Assembly (NCBI GenBank): GCA_019114005.1 | Contig: DXGH01000071.1 | Coordinates: 60,000 to 123,999 of the forward strand | Length of the DNA stretch: 64,000 nt | Direction: 5' to 3' | From: Candidatus Acetatifactor stercoripullorum | GTDB taxonomy: Bacteria; Bacillota; Clostridia; Lachnospirales; Lachnospiraceae | Shown here: positions 42,468 to 51,435 of the stretch, piece by piece | How the letters are laid out: each line of letters begins with the position of its first letter | Position numbering within the stretch: position 1 is the stretch's first letter | Program-made: the position numbers and the translations under genes | Notes under the pieces: generated by a model | The model's input: only the letters and a program-made list of their open reading frames with translations | Database searches by the model: none | Told to the model about the DNA's origin: nothing

Positions 42468-42511
42468 AAAAAAGAAGATGCTGCAGCTTTTGTCCACAGC
42501 ATCCCTTTTTT
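42468..42511 (-). terminator. Terminator after the Asp-Arg-repeat peptide gene
   Basis: GATGCTG/CAGCATC stem, then TTCTTTTTT on the minus strand, directly past the stop codon. Confidence 0.75.
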
Positions 42512-42512
42512 G

Positions 42513-42806
42513 CTATTCCTTTGTCTCGCACCCACAGGTTTCTCCACGCCCATAATTGGAAAAATCCTGTCTCCCCGATTCCTGCCTGCTGTCACAGCCC
42601 CGGTCATTCCAGGGAGGCGGCATGAATCCCGGCCTATCACAGCGGTCGCGGTCACGATCCCGGTCTCTGTCGCGGTCTCGGCCGCAGTCCCTATTGTCAT
42701 CCTCGCATCCGCAGGAATCGCTGTTGCCTTCCACACCATTCCCACACCATGTATTTCCGGAATTGCCAAAGCAGCACAACAGCAGCAACAAAACAATACA
42801 GTTCAT
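42513..42806 (-). CDS. Small Cys-rich protein with an Asp-Arg repeat
   Basis: 97 residues from ATG 42806, behind GGGAG. It opens with a short hydrophobic stretch 'MNCIVLLLLLCCFGNSGN', then a Cys/Gly/Asp-rich part 'SCGCEDDNRDCG', six consecutive Asp-Arg pairs, and a polar tail ending 'GETCGCETKE'. The hydrophobic start is short for a membrane helix but may act as a signal or anchor. I do not recognise a family; similar short Cys-rich secreted-looking peptides are known in clostridia. A terminator follows. It lies downstream of DUF5662. The two other ORFs over it in the track are frame shadows. Confidence 0.68.
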   Translation of the reverse strand: MNCIVLLLLLCCFGNSGNTWCGNGVEGNSDSCGCEDDNRDCGRDRDRDRDRDRDRCDRPGFMPPPWNDRGCDSRQESGRQDFSNYGRGETCGCETKE

Positions 42807-42846
42807 TTCAGCTCCCATATGAAACAAATATTCTATTTACTTTATT

Positions 42847-43446
42847 TTATTCCACAGGCCGCCTCTGTTGCATGTCCCTTGTTTTGTTTCCCTCTTTTCC
42901 CGCTTTATTCTTTCTCCTCTTCAGCTCCTCCTTCATATACCGGAAGGTTTCCTCCTCTCCCCTCTTTGCAAGCATAATGAGCATTTCCTCTAAAATTCTT
43001 TTGGTCTCCTCATGTATGGGCGCTTTATCCGTACCCCCGTAGTAGTAGGTAAGAGGAGATTCATCCGTATAGCTGCCGCCCAGATATACCTTGCTGGCAG
43101 CTATCCTGTCCATGATCATCTCTACAATATATTGATAAGGCATTGGCACAGGGGCCATGCCTCCCGGTACATCCCTGGTGGAATAATCAATCCAGTACTC
43201 GTAATGATGCCTGTTTCTGCCTTTGTGATGAAGCCAGGCGCTGGAATAGCCTATGGCCTCCCGCTCCGCATTGTTAGGGCTTCTGTTTCCCTGATAATAT
43301 CTGGCGCCCACCAGAAATTCCGCAGGACTGTATTTTGACAGATCATGAAGCAGTCCCTGTCTGTACAGCCCAACCCGGAAGCAGCCTTTAGCAACCAGAT
43401 ACTTATGATAGGTAATTGTCTTAAAATGTTTCCACGCCTTACTCAT
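42847..43446 (-). CDS. DUF5662 family protein
   Basis: About 199 residues, starting at ATG 43446, 4 bases after the stop of the debranching-enzyme homologue, so the two are likely cotranscribed. It has 'YHKYLVAKGCFRVGLYRQGL' and an HD-like 'LLHDLSKYSPAEF', then 'WLHHKGRNRHHYEYW', rich in His and aromatic residues. The His/Asp pattern hints at metal binding as in HD-domain hydrolases. The activity is unknown. The last 25 residues are highly basic. The ribosome site (GAAAGA) is weak. Confidence 0.75.
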   Translation of the reverse strand: MSKAWKHFKTITYHKYLVAKGCFRVGLYRQGLLHDLSKYSPAEFLVGARYYQGNRSPNNAEREAIGYSSAWLHHKGRNRHHYEYWIDYSTRDVPGGMAPVPMPYQYIVEMIMDRIAASKVYLGGSYTDESPLTYYYGGTDKAPIHEETKRILEEMLIMLAKRGEEETFRYMKEELKRRKNKAGKEGNKTRDMQQRRPVE

Positions 43447-43450
43447 TCTT

Positions 43451-45343
43451 TCATACGACCTGCTTTCCTGCTGCCTCCACAGAAATACTCTGAAAGACCG
43501 CAATACTTCTGGGTGGAATCCTTCTATGGGTCTCCTCCCCCTCGTCCTTCATCTGATCTTCTCCCGCCGTGACACACACAAGCTTCCACTGCAGGCCCTT
43601 TGGCAGCTTAGGCATGGCCAGCTTTTGATACTCCCAGTACATATTTACCGCCAGATAGAAAAAGTCATCATCCATGGAATCCGGCAGCTTTTCATATCTG
43701 CCGCAATACATAATGCCAATATGTCTGTTGTAGCCCTCCAGCTGAGGCTTCCAGGCGCTTTTTCCGTGATAGGACAAATCCGGATATCCCAGCGCAAGAT
43801 AATCCATGCCCTTTAACTCTTCCCCTGGATGCAGTATGGGATGGGCCTTGCGAAGCGCCGTCATTTTGCGCCAGAAATCATACAGCTCCCTGTTCTTTTC
43901 CAGATCATTCCAGTTCAGCCAGGCCACCGCATTGTCCTGGCAATAGGGATTGTTATTGCCCTTTTGGGAATTGCCGAATTCGTCCCCCATAAATAAAAGG
44001 GGAACGGACTGGGAAAAAAGAAGCAGACAAATGGCATTCTTCATCTGCTTGAGCCGAAGCTCCTTTACCTTCTTTCTGCGGGTGCTTCCCTCCTCCCCGC
44101 AGTTCCAGCTGCAGTTATAATTGCTTCCATCCCGGTTTCCCTCTCCGTTGGCCTCATTATGCTTTCGGTCATAGGAAACCATATCTGCCAGCGTAAATCC
44201 ATAATAATTGGTAATATAATGAATTCTTCCCATTCTCCTGGGATTACAGCGCATTTGATGAATCACGCTCTCCAGCATGTTTTCATCTCCTTTTAGGAAT
44301 CTACGCATAATATACATATAATCGTCCTGGTATACCGCCAGATTTTTCTGTTTTTCCCGGGTTCTGCCCCGGTAAATTTCATCTGCGTCAAAGGCGTAAT
44401 ACCATAGTTTGGTATCCGACAGCGCCGGATCCTTTGCAATCTGGTTCACGGGCAGATTTTCCCCCATCAGATGAAACCCGTCCACATGGTATTCCAATAC
44501 CCAGAAACGCAGAATTTCAGAAATATCCATCCCTTCCGCGTCCTTCGGAAAATAAAACTGCATAACAATTTCCATATTGTTTTTGTGAAAGGCCTTCACC
44601 ATGTTTTTAAATTCCACACAGGGGTTCTTCGAAGCGGCATAGCCCGCTTTCGGCGCATAATAAAAGCCCTTTTTATAGCCCCAGTAATTCAGCCTGGGCC
44701 CGGCTGCGGATGCCTCCTTCCGCGGAAGAAAGGCCTGCTCCTTTTTCGCCTCCAGGCGTTCTGCAGACGTTTCATAAGACGGCTCGGCAGAAAGCTCAAT
44801 AAATTCATAGCATGGCTGCAGCTCAATGGTGGTAAATCCGCTTTCCTTCAAATATGGCAGCTTCTCCGTAACGCCCAGAAAGGTTCCGCCGCAGGATACG
44901 CCGGAGGAAGGATGTCTGGTAAAGCCTCTCACATGGATACAGCTGCAGACGCAGTCCTCGTAGGCCAACCCCGGTCTTTTATCTCCCTCCCATTCAAAAT
45001 CTGTTTTCAAAAGCACCGCCCGCAGACCGCTCTCCTGGCGCGCCCTGCCGTAGGCATGATCGGACAGAAAGCCTCTGGCATAGGGATCCGCAGCAATTCT
45101 GTCCTCTTCATAAAATTGGTAAGAAATGGAATCCCCATCCAATCCCTCCAAAAATTTACAGTAAATGTCCCCTATTTTCTCTTCTTTAGAAAAAGGAATC
45201 CTGCGAAGCCTTTTCCCAGTTTCTCTCTCATACAGCACAATGCCGCATTTTTCTTTTTCCGATACAAAGGAGAAGCGGATTCCGCCCTCCTCACAGTGCG
45301 CACCAAGAGGATATGGCCTTAAGGGTAATCTTTTTTCTGTCAT
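43451..45343 (-). CDS. GH13 debranching-enzyme (GlgX/pullulanase-like) homologue, probably catalytically dead
   Basis: 630 residues from ATG 45343 (GAGG 6 bases ahead). It has an N-terminal CBM48-like domain and a GH13 barrel closest to GlgX-type debranching enzymes, with 'KHNEANGEGNRDG' and 'LLFMGDEFGNSQKGNNNPYC' well kept. All four GH13 active-site regions differ. Region I is 'QFYFPKD' where DVVxNHT is expected. Region II is 'DGFHLMGEN' where DGFRFDLA is expected, losing the Arg and the Asp nucleophile. Region III shows no acid/base Glu. Region IV is 'TNYYGF' where AHDGF is expected. The frame is intact and selected residues remain, so it is likely a pseudoenzyme that binds glucan or a partner. 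Confidence 0.85.
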   Translation of the reverse strand: MTEKRLPLRPYPLGAHCEEGGIRFSFVSEKEKCGIVLYERETGKRLRRIPFSKEEKIGDIYCKFLEGLDGDSISYQFYEEDRIAADPYARGFLSDHAYGRARQESGLRAVLLKTDFEWEGDKRPGLAYEDCVCSCIHVRGFTRHPSSGVSCGGTFLGVTEKLPYLKESGFTTIELQPCYEFIELSAEPSYETSAERLEAKKEQAFLPRKEASAAGPRLNYWGYKKGFYYAPKAGYAASKNPCVEFKNMVKAFHKNNMEIVMQFYFPKDAEGMDISEILRFWVLEYHVDGFHLMGENLPVNQIAKDPALSDTKLWYYAFDADEIYRGRTREKQKNLAVYQDDYMYIMRRFLKGDENMLESVIHQMRCNPRRMGRIHYITNYYGFTLADMVSYDRKHNEANGEGNRDGSNYNCSWNCGEEGSTRRKKVKELRLKQMKNAICLLLFSQSVPLLFMGDEFGNSQKGNNNPYCQDNAVAWLNWNDLEKNRELYDFWRKMTALRKAHPILHPGEELKGMDYLALGYPDLSYHGKSAWKPQLEGYNRHIGIMYCGRYEKLPDSMDDDFFYLAVNMYWEYQKLAMPKLPKGLQWKLVCVTAGEDQMKDEGEETHRRIPPRSIAVFQSISVEAAGKQVV

Positions 45344-45446
45344 TTTCATCCTCGTTTCTACGCTGCTTTTGCGCATAAGCGATTTTGTGGCAAGCAGCGC
45401 ACAGACACAAACCGCCGTGTAAAAAATATGCCTGGAATCTTATTTC

Positions 45447-45475
45447 ATTATAATGTATTGCAAGAAAAATCACAA
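45447..45475 (-). promoter_or_regulatory. Promoter of the GH13 homologue operon
   Basis: Minus-strand TTGTGA, 17 bases, TATAAT. It overlaps the rightward DUF1292 promoter almost completely. Confidence 0.7.
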
Positions 45476-45486
45476 GCGGTTATAAT
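45458..45486 (+). promoter_or_regulatory. Promoter of the DUF1292 gene
   Basis: TTGCAA, 17 bases, TATAAT, 42 bases before the start codon. It overlaps the opposing promoter. Confidence 0.82.
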
Positions 45487-45528
45487 TGAAGCAGACAGTT
45501 GAAAAGCTGAAATAAAAGGAGAAAATAT

Positions 45529-45846
45529 ATGGCAAACCAAAAAGATTATGAAGATGAGGAAATGACTGTTGAGCTGGAGCTGGAGGATGGAAGCATTGTA
45601 AACTGTGCCGTCATCACCATCCTGGCAGTGGAGGGAAAGGATTATATCGTTCTTCTGCCTTTAGATGAAAACGGTGAAAATGAGGACGGCGAAGTCTGGT
45701 TTTACGGCTACAGCGAAAATCCCGATGATCCAAATGAGGAGCCGGAGCTTTCCTTTATCGAGGATGATGAAGAATACGAACGCGTTGCGGACGCCTTTGA
45801 CGAATATTTGGACAGCTGTGAATTTGACGAATTAGTAGACGAATAA
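45529..45846 (+). CDS. DUF1292 family protein
   Basis: This 105-residue, very acidic protein starts at ATG 45529 behind AAAAGGAG. 'MTVELELEDGSIVNCAVITI' followed by '[23 protein letters not shown]' is the DUF1292 core; the C-terminal third is almost all Asp/Glu. The family is common in clostridia and bacilli, often next to yqgF and alaS, with no established function. Here it stands alone with its own promoter, and its last 139 bases overlap the 3' end of the helicase gene on the other strand. Confidence 0.92.
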   Translation: MANQKDYEDEEMTVELELEDGSIVNCAVITILAVEGKDYIVLLPLDENGENEDGEVWFYGYSENPDDPNEEPELSFIEDDEEYERVADAFDEYLDSCEFDELVDE

Positions 45847-47654
45847 TATTCCTTCCACAGAGGATTCAGGAATCTCGATGGAAGCCTGGGGCGCTCTTTC
45901 GTGCCGGTCACGAAAAACAGCTCCAGGCTTTTCTTCGCTCTCGTCATAGCCACATAAAAAATTCTGCGCTCTTCCTCACAGGCCTCCTCATCGGGCAGAC
46001 ATCCATGAGGAAAAATCCTTTCATTGCAGTCCGGCAGATACACATGGTCAAATTCCAAACCCTTAGAGGCATGAACCGTCATAAGGCATACTCCTTTCTT
46101 ATGCCCTTCTTTGTCCGGCCCTTCTTTATCCGGCCGGTCTGTGTCAGGGCACGTACGCTGAGCCTCCAGCCATTTCTCTATGGTTGGAAAACAGGAAGCG
46201 TCTGTCTGGGCCCATTCCAGTATTTCCAGCCACTCCTCCAGCCTTTCCCGGTCCTTTGCCGCCTTTCTTTTCAAAAAAGCCTCATATCCCAGTGCTTTTC
46301 TTATATAACGCACCAAAAGGCCCGGCGGAAAATGTCTCCCCTGACTGAGCTTTTCCGTAAGCTCTGCGCCCTCCCCCTTTTGAAAAGCCTTCAGTTCAAA
46401 CCCCAAAGCTTCCCGGTCTCCAAAGGGAACCGTCCTCCAGACGCGCAGCCAGTTTTCTCTTGCATTCTGTCCAAGCGCCAGCTTCATATATGCGGCCACA
46501 TCCTTCAGAATAAAATGTTCATACGGATTTTGAACGCTTTCCTTTATCTCATAAGGAATTCCTGCCCTTTTCAGGCATATGGCAAACCGCTGCATCAAAA
46601 AATTGGTACGAAACAATACCGCCCTGGACTGTGCCTTCTCCGTACTCTGAATGCTCTGTATCACCGCCAGATACTGCTCCTCCCTTTTCTCAAAGGAACG
46701 GATTTTTACCCTTCCGGCCTCCTCCTTTTTCTGCAGACAGGCTCGAAGCTCTTTCGAGAAACGATCTTTGTTTTCACCGATAACCAGGAGAGAAGCCTTT
46801 ACAATTTCCGGTCCGCTCCGATAGTTGATATCCAAAAGAAGCTGTCTGGCCCCAAACTCAGAAACAAACCGCTTCAGGCAGGCAGGTTTGGAGCCTCTAA
46901 ATCCATAAATAGACTGATCGTCGTCCCCCACGGCAAAAATCCCCCGGCAGTTTTTCCCTAAAAGCTTTATGATCTCATACTGTACCGGGTTAATGTCCTG
47001 AAATTCGTCCATCAAAATATGGTCAAAGCGCTTCTGCCAATAGGCCAGAAGCTTTTCATCCCTCTTCAGATATTCCAGGCACAGGGAAAGCATATCGTCA
47101 TAGTCCAAGGCCCCTGTCTTTTGCCGCTCTCTTTCGTATTCCCGGCATAAAGGCAAAAAGCAGTCCCGCCACTCAGGCTCCAGCGCAAAAACCGCCCCAG
47201 CCTCCTCCCCGGTATTTTTGTAAAAGCTCATGGCGCCAAGCAGCTTCAAGGCATTCTCCTCCAGGTTCTCCGGACTGTTTTCCTTTTTATATTTTTTCAT
47301 CAGGGGAAGCAGAAGCTGTTTTTTCTCCTGCATGGATAAAATCCTTGGATTTGTAAGAATATGAGAAGCTCTCAGAATGTGATAAAAGAAAGAGTGGAAA
47401 GTTCCAAAGCTTACGGGCATCACCCCACTGCATTCCTTCAGAAAGCGATTCTGCATGGATTTAGCCGCTTCCCTGGTAAAGGTGATCACCAGAATCCGTT
47501 CCGGGGGAACCTTCTCTTTCAAGAGCAGATAAAAAATACGATGGGTAATGGTAAGGGTTTTACCGGAGCCGGGGCCCGCCAGCACAAGCAAAGGCCCCTC
47601 TCCGTAAGTCACAGCTTCCCGCTGTGCATCATTCAACGCTTTTAAGTCAGGCAT
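45708..47654 (-). CDS. UvrD/PcrA-like superfamily 1 DNA helicase
   Basis: About 648 residues from ATG 47654, which lies inside the last codons of gltX (8-base overlap, no separate site). Motifs in order are Q-motif 'LNDAQREAV', Walker A 'AGPGSGKT', 'FHSFFYHI', motif II '[13 protein letters not shown]', '[13 protein letters not shown]', 'NYRSG', '[15 protein letters not shown]' and motif VI '[14 protein letters not shown]'. It would unwind DNA 3' to 5' in repair. The family-like part ends near 'PSRFLNPLW'. The last ~46 residues are Ser-rich and are read antisense to DUF1292. Confidence 0.88.
   Translation of the reverse strand: MPDLKALNDAQREAVTYGEGPLLVLAGPGSGKTLTITHRIFYLLLKEKVPPERILVITFTREAAKSMQNRFLKECSGVMPVSFGTFHSFFYHILRASHILTNPRILSMQEKKQLLLPLMKKYKKENSPENLEENALKLLGAMSFYKNTGEEAGAVFALEPEWRDCFLPLCREYERERQKTGALDYDDMLSLCLEYLKRDEKLLAYWQKRFDHILMDEFQDINPVQYEIIKLLGKNCRGIFAVGDDDQSIYGFRGSKPACLKRFVSEFGARQLLLDINYRSGPEIVKASLLVIGENKDRFSKELRACLQKKEEAGRVKIRSFEKREEQYLAVIQSIQSTEKAQSRAVLFRTNFLMQRFAICLKRAGIPYEIKESVQNPYEHFILKDVAAYMKLALGQNARENWLRVWRTVPFGDREALGFELKAFQKGEGAELTEKLSQGRHFPPGLLVRYIRKALGYEAFLKRKAAKDRERLEEWLEILEWAQTDASCFPTIEKWLEAQRTCPDTDRPDKEGPDKEGHKKGVCLMTVHASKGLEFDHVYLPDCNERIFPHGCLPDEEACEEERRIFYVAMTRAKKSLELFFVTGTKERPRLPSRFLNPLWKEYYSSTNSSNSQLSKYSSKASATRSYSSSSSIKESSGSSFGSSGFSL
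45882..45936 (+). terminator. Terminator of DUF1292, inside the helicase coding region
   Basis: AAGCCTGG (45882) pairs with CCAGGCTT (45923), with an inner TTTCGTG/CACGAAA stem, followed by TTCTTC. It lies 36 bases past the DUF1292 stop and within codons for the conserved helicase C-terminus. Confidence 0.6.
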
Positions 47655-49101
47655 TTTCAAGCAGCGCAATCCCCTTTCGGATTCTCTGCAGAGATTCCTC
47701 CTTGCCTAAGATTTCCAAAATCTCCGTTGCCCCTGCAGGCGTCATCTGCTTTCCCGAAACCGCCGTCCGGATAGGCCACATCACATAGCCGTTTTTGCAG
47801 CCCTTTTCCTCCACATACTGCAAAAGCCTCTGATACAGCCCATCGTTGCTGTAATCCTCCTGAGCCTCCAAAATGGGGAGCACCTCTTTTAACACCTCCA
47901 GGGAGGAGGCTTTGTCCGTTTTCATCTTTTTGTGGGTATACATGTCCGGGTCATATTCCGGCAGCTCCTCAAAAAAGTCCACATGGGAGGCTATATCGGG
48001 AAATACCTCGATTCTGGTTTTCACCATGGCCGCAATCTTTTTTAAGTCATAGGGCTTTGTGATGACAGCCTTCAGGTAAGGCTCCGCCATACTGTAAAAG
48101 GTGTCAAAGTCCATGGCCTTTAAATATTCCCCGTTCATCCATCGTAGCTTTACTATGTCAAACACGGCGGGGGATTTGCTGATCCTGTGATAATCAAACT
48201 CCTGAATCAGCTCCTCCAGAGAAAAAATCTCCCGGTTGTCCTCAGGGCTCCAGCCAAGCAGCGCCACATAATTTACAATAGCCTCTGTGACAAAGCCCTG
48301 CTCCAGCAGGTCCTCAAAGGAGGCATGTCCGCTTCGCTTGCTCAGCTTTTTATGGTTTTCATCCGTGATCAGGGGCAGATGGATATACACCGGCACCTGC
48401 CAGCCAAAGGCCTCGTACAGCCGCACATATTTGGGGGAGGAGGACAGGTATTCGTTTCCCCGCACCACATGGGTGATATTCATGGTATGATCGTCCACCA
48501 CATTTGCAAAATTGTAGGTGGGATAACCGTCGGATTTAATCAGTATCATATCATCCAGCTGATCGTTGTCCACGGTAATGTCTCCATAAAGCTCATCATG
48601 AAAGGTGGTTTTCCCTTCGTTGGGAATATTCTGGCGGATTACATAGGGCTTACCCTGGGCAAGATTTGCTTCCACCTCTTCTTTCGTCAAGGACAGGCAG
48701 TGCTTGTCGTAGATCATGATTTCCTTGCCGTCCACCACCTCGGTTTTTAAGGACGCCAGCCTCTCCTTGTCGCAGAAGCAGTAATATGCTTCTCCCTTTT
48801 CAATCAGCTCCTTCGCATATTTCATATAAATGCCTGTGCGCATACGCTCACTCTGCACATAGGGACCGTATCCTCCGTCCTTGTCCGGTCCCTCATCCGG
48901 AATCAGACCGGTTTTTTCCAGCGTGCGGTAGATAAGCTGGGTAGCGCCCTCCACATAACGCTCCTGATCGGTATCCTCGATCCGCAGCATGAAATCTCCA
49001 TTTTCATGCTTTGCGATCAAAAATTCATATAACGCAGAGCGCAGATTTCCCACGTGCATTTTGCCGGTGGGGCTGGGCGCATATCTTGTCCTGATTTTCA
49101 C
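47647..49101 (-). CDS. gltX: Glutamyl-tRNA synthetase
   Basis: This 484-residue class I synthetase charges tRNA-Glu, and in clostridia often tRNA-Gln before amidation. The HIGH-like motif is '[11 protein letters not shown]' and the KMSKS-like motif is 'KKLSKRSGH'. '[14 protein letters not shown]' is typical of GluRS. Start is GTG 49101 behind GGGAGG. A good promoter and a small hairpin precede it. The helicase gene overlaps its end by 8 bases. Confidence 0.96.
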   Translation of the reverse strand: MKIRTRYAPSPTGKMHVGNLRSALYEFLIAKHENGDFMLRIEDTDQERYVEGATQLIYRTLEKTGLIPDEGPDKDGGYGPYVQSERMRTGIYMKYAKELIEKGEAYYCFCDKERLASLKTEVVDGKEIMIYDKHCLSLTKEEVEANLAQGKPYVIRQNIPNEGKTTFHDELYGDITVDNDQLDDMILIKSDGYPTYNFANVVDDHTMNITHVVRGNEYLSSSPKYVRLYEAFGWQVPVYIHLPLITDENHKKLSKRSGHASFEDLLEQGFVTEAIVNYVALLGWSPEDNREIFSLEELIQEFDYHRISKSPAVFDIVKLRWMNGEYLKAMDFDTFYSMAEPYLKAVITKPYDLKKIAAMVKTRIEVFPDIASHVDFFEELPEYDPDMYTHKKMKTDKASSLEVLKEVLPILEAQEDYSNDGLYQRLLQYVEEKGCKNGYVMWPIRTAVSGKQMTPAGATEILEILGKEESLQRIRKGIALLENA

Positions 49102-49115
49102 TGCTACACCTCCCT

Positions 49116-49131
49116 GTCCGTTTAAACGAAC
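49116..49131 (-). promoter_or_regulatory. Palindromic hairpin next to the gltX ribosome site
   Basis: On the minus strand GTTCG-TTTAAA-CGGAC ends one base before AGGGAGG. It is nearly the same as the hairpin before the GH3 gene (17379-17394). Confidence 0.5.
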
Positions 49132-49158
49132 ATCTCTTTCCTATTTGACACTTTTCTT

Positions 49159-49187
49159 ATTCTATCTTTTTTTTCCAAAAACCGCAA
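49159..49187 (-). promoter_or_regulatory. Promoter of gltX
   Basis: Minus-strand TTGCGG, 17 bases, TAGAAT, 57 bases upstream of the start. Confidence 0.72.
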
Positions 49188-49193
49188 TGTATT

Positions 49194-51434
49194 TCATGGA
49201 AAATATTCCTTTTTTTCTCCTGCCTTTAAGAAGACCTGCCACTGATGTTCCTTCCAGGTAACTTGACAGGTATACTGGGAAACGGCATTTACGCAAAACC
49301 GCAGAAGCTTTCCATCCTTCCAGTAAATGTCATAGGAGGCATTTCCCCTGGCGCGTATGCCTTCTATGGAGCCTTCCTCCCATTTGGGAGGAAGCGCCGG
49401 TAAAAGCAGTACTTCCTCCTCCACCGACTGCAGCAGCATTTCTCCCACCGCCGCTATGGCTCCAAAATTCCCGTCAATCTGAAAGGGCGGATGATTGTCC
49501 AAAAGATTAGGCAGTGTGGATTTCTGCAAAAGCTGTACGAAATTTTCATAGCAGGCCTGTCCATCCATCAGCCTTGCATAGAAATTCATAATCCAGGCCC
49601 GGCTCCAGCCCGTATGGCCGCCTCCGTTTTTCAGCCTGCTTTCCAGGGTTGTCCTGGCAGCCTCCACAAGAGCCCTCTGGCAAGCATCCTTTTGTCCCGC
49701 CCGGATCTGAAAGGCCGGATGCAGCGCGTACAGATGGGAAATATGCCTGTGGCCCGGCTCCGCTTCCTCATATTCCTCAAACCACTCCAGAAGCTGTCCA
49801 TTCCTGCCAATACGGTGAGGCGGCAGCTTTTTCAGACATTTTCTTACCTCATCTGCAAAGGTCTTATCCCGTTCTCCCAAAAGCTTGTCCGCCTTCAGAA
49901 ATTGTTCAAACAGCTCCCGCAGAATCTGGCTGTCCATAGCCGGGCCGAAGCAGACACAGCCTTTTGTGCCGTCCGGCAGTATATATTTATTTTCCGGCGA
50001 AACAGAAGGAGTTGTCACCAGGTATCCTTGATATTCTACCAGATAATCCAGGAAAAAGAATACGGCATCCTTTAATACAGGATACATTCTCTCTAAAAAC
50101 GCCAGGTCTCTGGTGTAGTCATAATGAAGCCAGATATGGGTGCTCAGCCAGGCCCCTCCCATGGGCCAGACTGTGGCAGGCGTATAAACGTCCTGGGGTG
50201 CCGTATCTCCCCAGAGATCGGTATTGTGGTGTGCCACAAAGCCCCGGCACCCATACATTTTCTCAGCGGTCTCCCTTCCATTTTCCGCCATTTTCTCAAG
50301 CAGCTCAAACAATGGCAGGTGCATTTCAGAAAGGCCAAACATTTCCGCCGGCCAATAATTCATTTCCGTATTAATATTGATGGTATATTTGGAACCCCAG
50401 GGAGGATTGTATTCCCGGTTCCAGATGCCCTGCAGATTGGCTGGCAGCGATCCGGGGCGGCTTGCAGAAATCAAAAGATACCGACCATAGTCAAAATAAA
50501 GCTTCATCAGGCTGTTGGAGGGCTGTCCCTCCTCCCTGTTTTCTTTCTCTGCCAGAGACAGCTTTACTCTGCCAAAATAGTTCCGGTACTCTCTGATATG
50601 GGCCTGCCGCAGTTCTTCGTAAGGCTTTGCCGCTGCCTCCTGCAGGGTGTGCAGCACATACGATCTGGGATCATTGTGCCGGAAATGGGTTCCGGCGGTA
50701 AAGAAAACCAGAATTTCATCCGCATTCTCCGCCTGCAGGCTTTCTCCAAGGGCAAAAAGGCGTCCCCCGGAGGCTTTCATTTTGATGCCTGCGCAGAAGC
50801 CATAGTCTTTGACGGTTCCATCCTTTTCCTCCTGAAGCCCTTCTGCCATCTCTCCCAGCCGTCCCTCCATGAGCATACAGCCCTCAGACCGAAGGGAGCC
50901 GTCACAAAACCCCGGACGAAGAAGCCGCGCAGCAGCCGATACTTTTCCGCCCTCCGCCCAGATTCTGGTTATGATACAGTTATTTTCCGCATCTGCAAAG
51001 GTTTCCCTGTGATAAATAATATCCCTGCCGGAGAATTTCCAAGTCACCTGGTGCACCGCAGTTTCAAGATCAAGGCACCTTTCATAATCCTCCCAATCAC
51101 AGGAGTCATTGAGCATATCAATATACAAATCTCCCAGGGTCTGATAACATCTTTCACTTTGAGGAACCCCGCTGAAGGCGTATTTTAAAATCCGCTCTGC
51201 CTCCGGTATCCTGCCCTCAAAAATCAGTTTCCGCACCTTTTCCAGATTTTTTCCAGCGTCCGGATTTATTCTGGAGAGCCTGCCGCCGCTCCACACAGTA
51301 TCCTCATTAAGCTGATAATGCTCCTCACACGGATTTCCAAAAATCATAGCCCCCAGCTTTCCGCATCCTATGGGCAAAGCCCGCTCCCAATCCTTGAAAG
51401 CAGGCTCCTTAAATATCAATTTTGAAGCTTCCAT
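49194..51434 (-). CDS. Glycoside hydrolase family 95 (alpha-L-fucosidase-type)
   Basis: I start it at ATG 51434 (about 746 residues, '[20 protein letters not shown]'), one base after the hydrogenase stop; the longer ORF would run over the hydrogenase end. GH95 marks are '[20 protein letters not shown]', '[18 protein letters not shown]' with '[13 protein letters not shown]', '[13 protein letters not shown]' and 'FQIDGNFG'. The Asn pair and the Asp known as catalytic in the family are present. No signal peptide is seen, so it acts inside the cell, perhaps on fucosylated or alpha-galactosyl oligosaccharides. Confidence 0.88.
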   Translation of the reverse strand: MEASKLIFKEPAFKDWERALPIGCGKLGAMIFGNPCEEHYQLNEDTVWSGGRLSRINPDAGKNLEKVRKLIFEGRIPEAERILKYAFSGVPQSERCYQTLGDLYIDMLNDSCDWEDYERCLDLETAVHQVTWKFSGRDIIYHRETFADAENNCIITRIWAEGGKVSAAARLLRPGFCDGSLRSEGCMLMEGRLGEMAEGLQEEKDGTVKDYGFCAGIKMKASGGRLFALGESLQAENADEILVFFTAGTHFRHNDPRSYVLHTLQEAAAKPYEELRQAHIREYRNYFGRVKLSLAEKENREEGQPSNSLMKLYFDYGRYLLISASRPGSLPANLQGIWNREYNPPWGSKYTININTEMNYWPAEMFGLSEMHLPLFELLEKMAENGRETAEKMYGCRGFVAHHNTDLWGDTAPQDVYTPATVWPMGGAWLSTHIWLHYDYTRDLAFLERMYPVLKDAVFFFLDYLVEYQGYLVTTPSVSPENKYILPDGTKGCVCFGPAMDSQILRELFEQFLKADKLLGERDKTFADEVRKCLKKLPPHRIGRNGQLLEWFEEYEEAEPGHRHISHLYALHPAFQIRAGQKDACQRALVEAARTTLESRLKNGGGHTGWSRAWIMNFYARLMDGQACYENFVQLLQKSTLPNLLDNHPPFQIDGNFGAIAAVGEMLLQSVEEEVLLLPALPPKWEEGSIEGIRARGNASYDIYWKDGKLLRFCVNAVSQYTCQVTWKEHQWQVFLKAGEKKEYFP

Positions 51435-51435
51435 T

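Noticed and set aside
42642-42692. Hexamer repeats that could look like a short tandem-repeat or CRISPR-like tract
   Set aside because: They are codon repeats for Asp-Arg pairs in a supported ORF, with no spacers.
49102-49193. Possible T-box before gltX
   Set aside because: The leader is under 100 bases and holds only a small palindrome next to the ribosome site.
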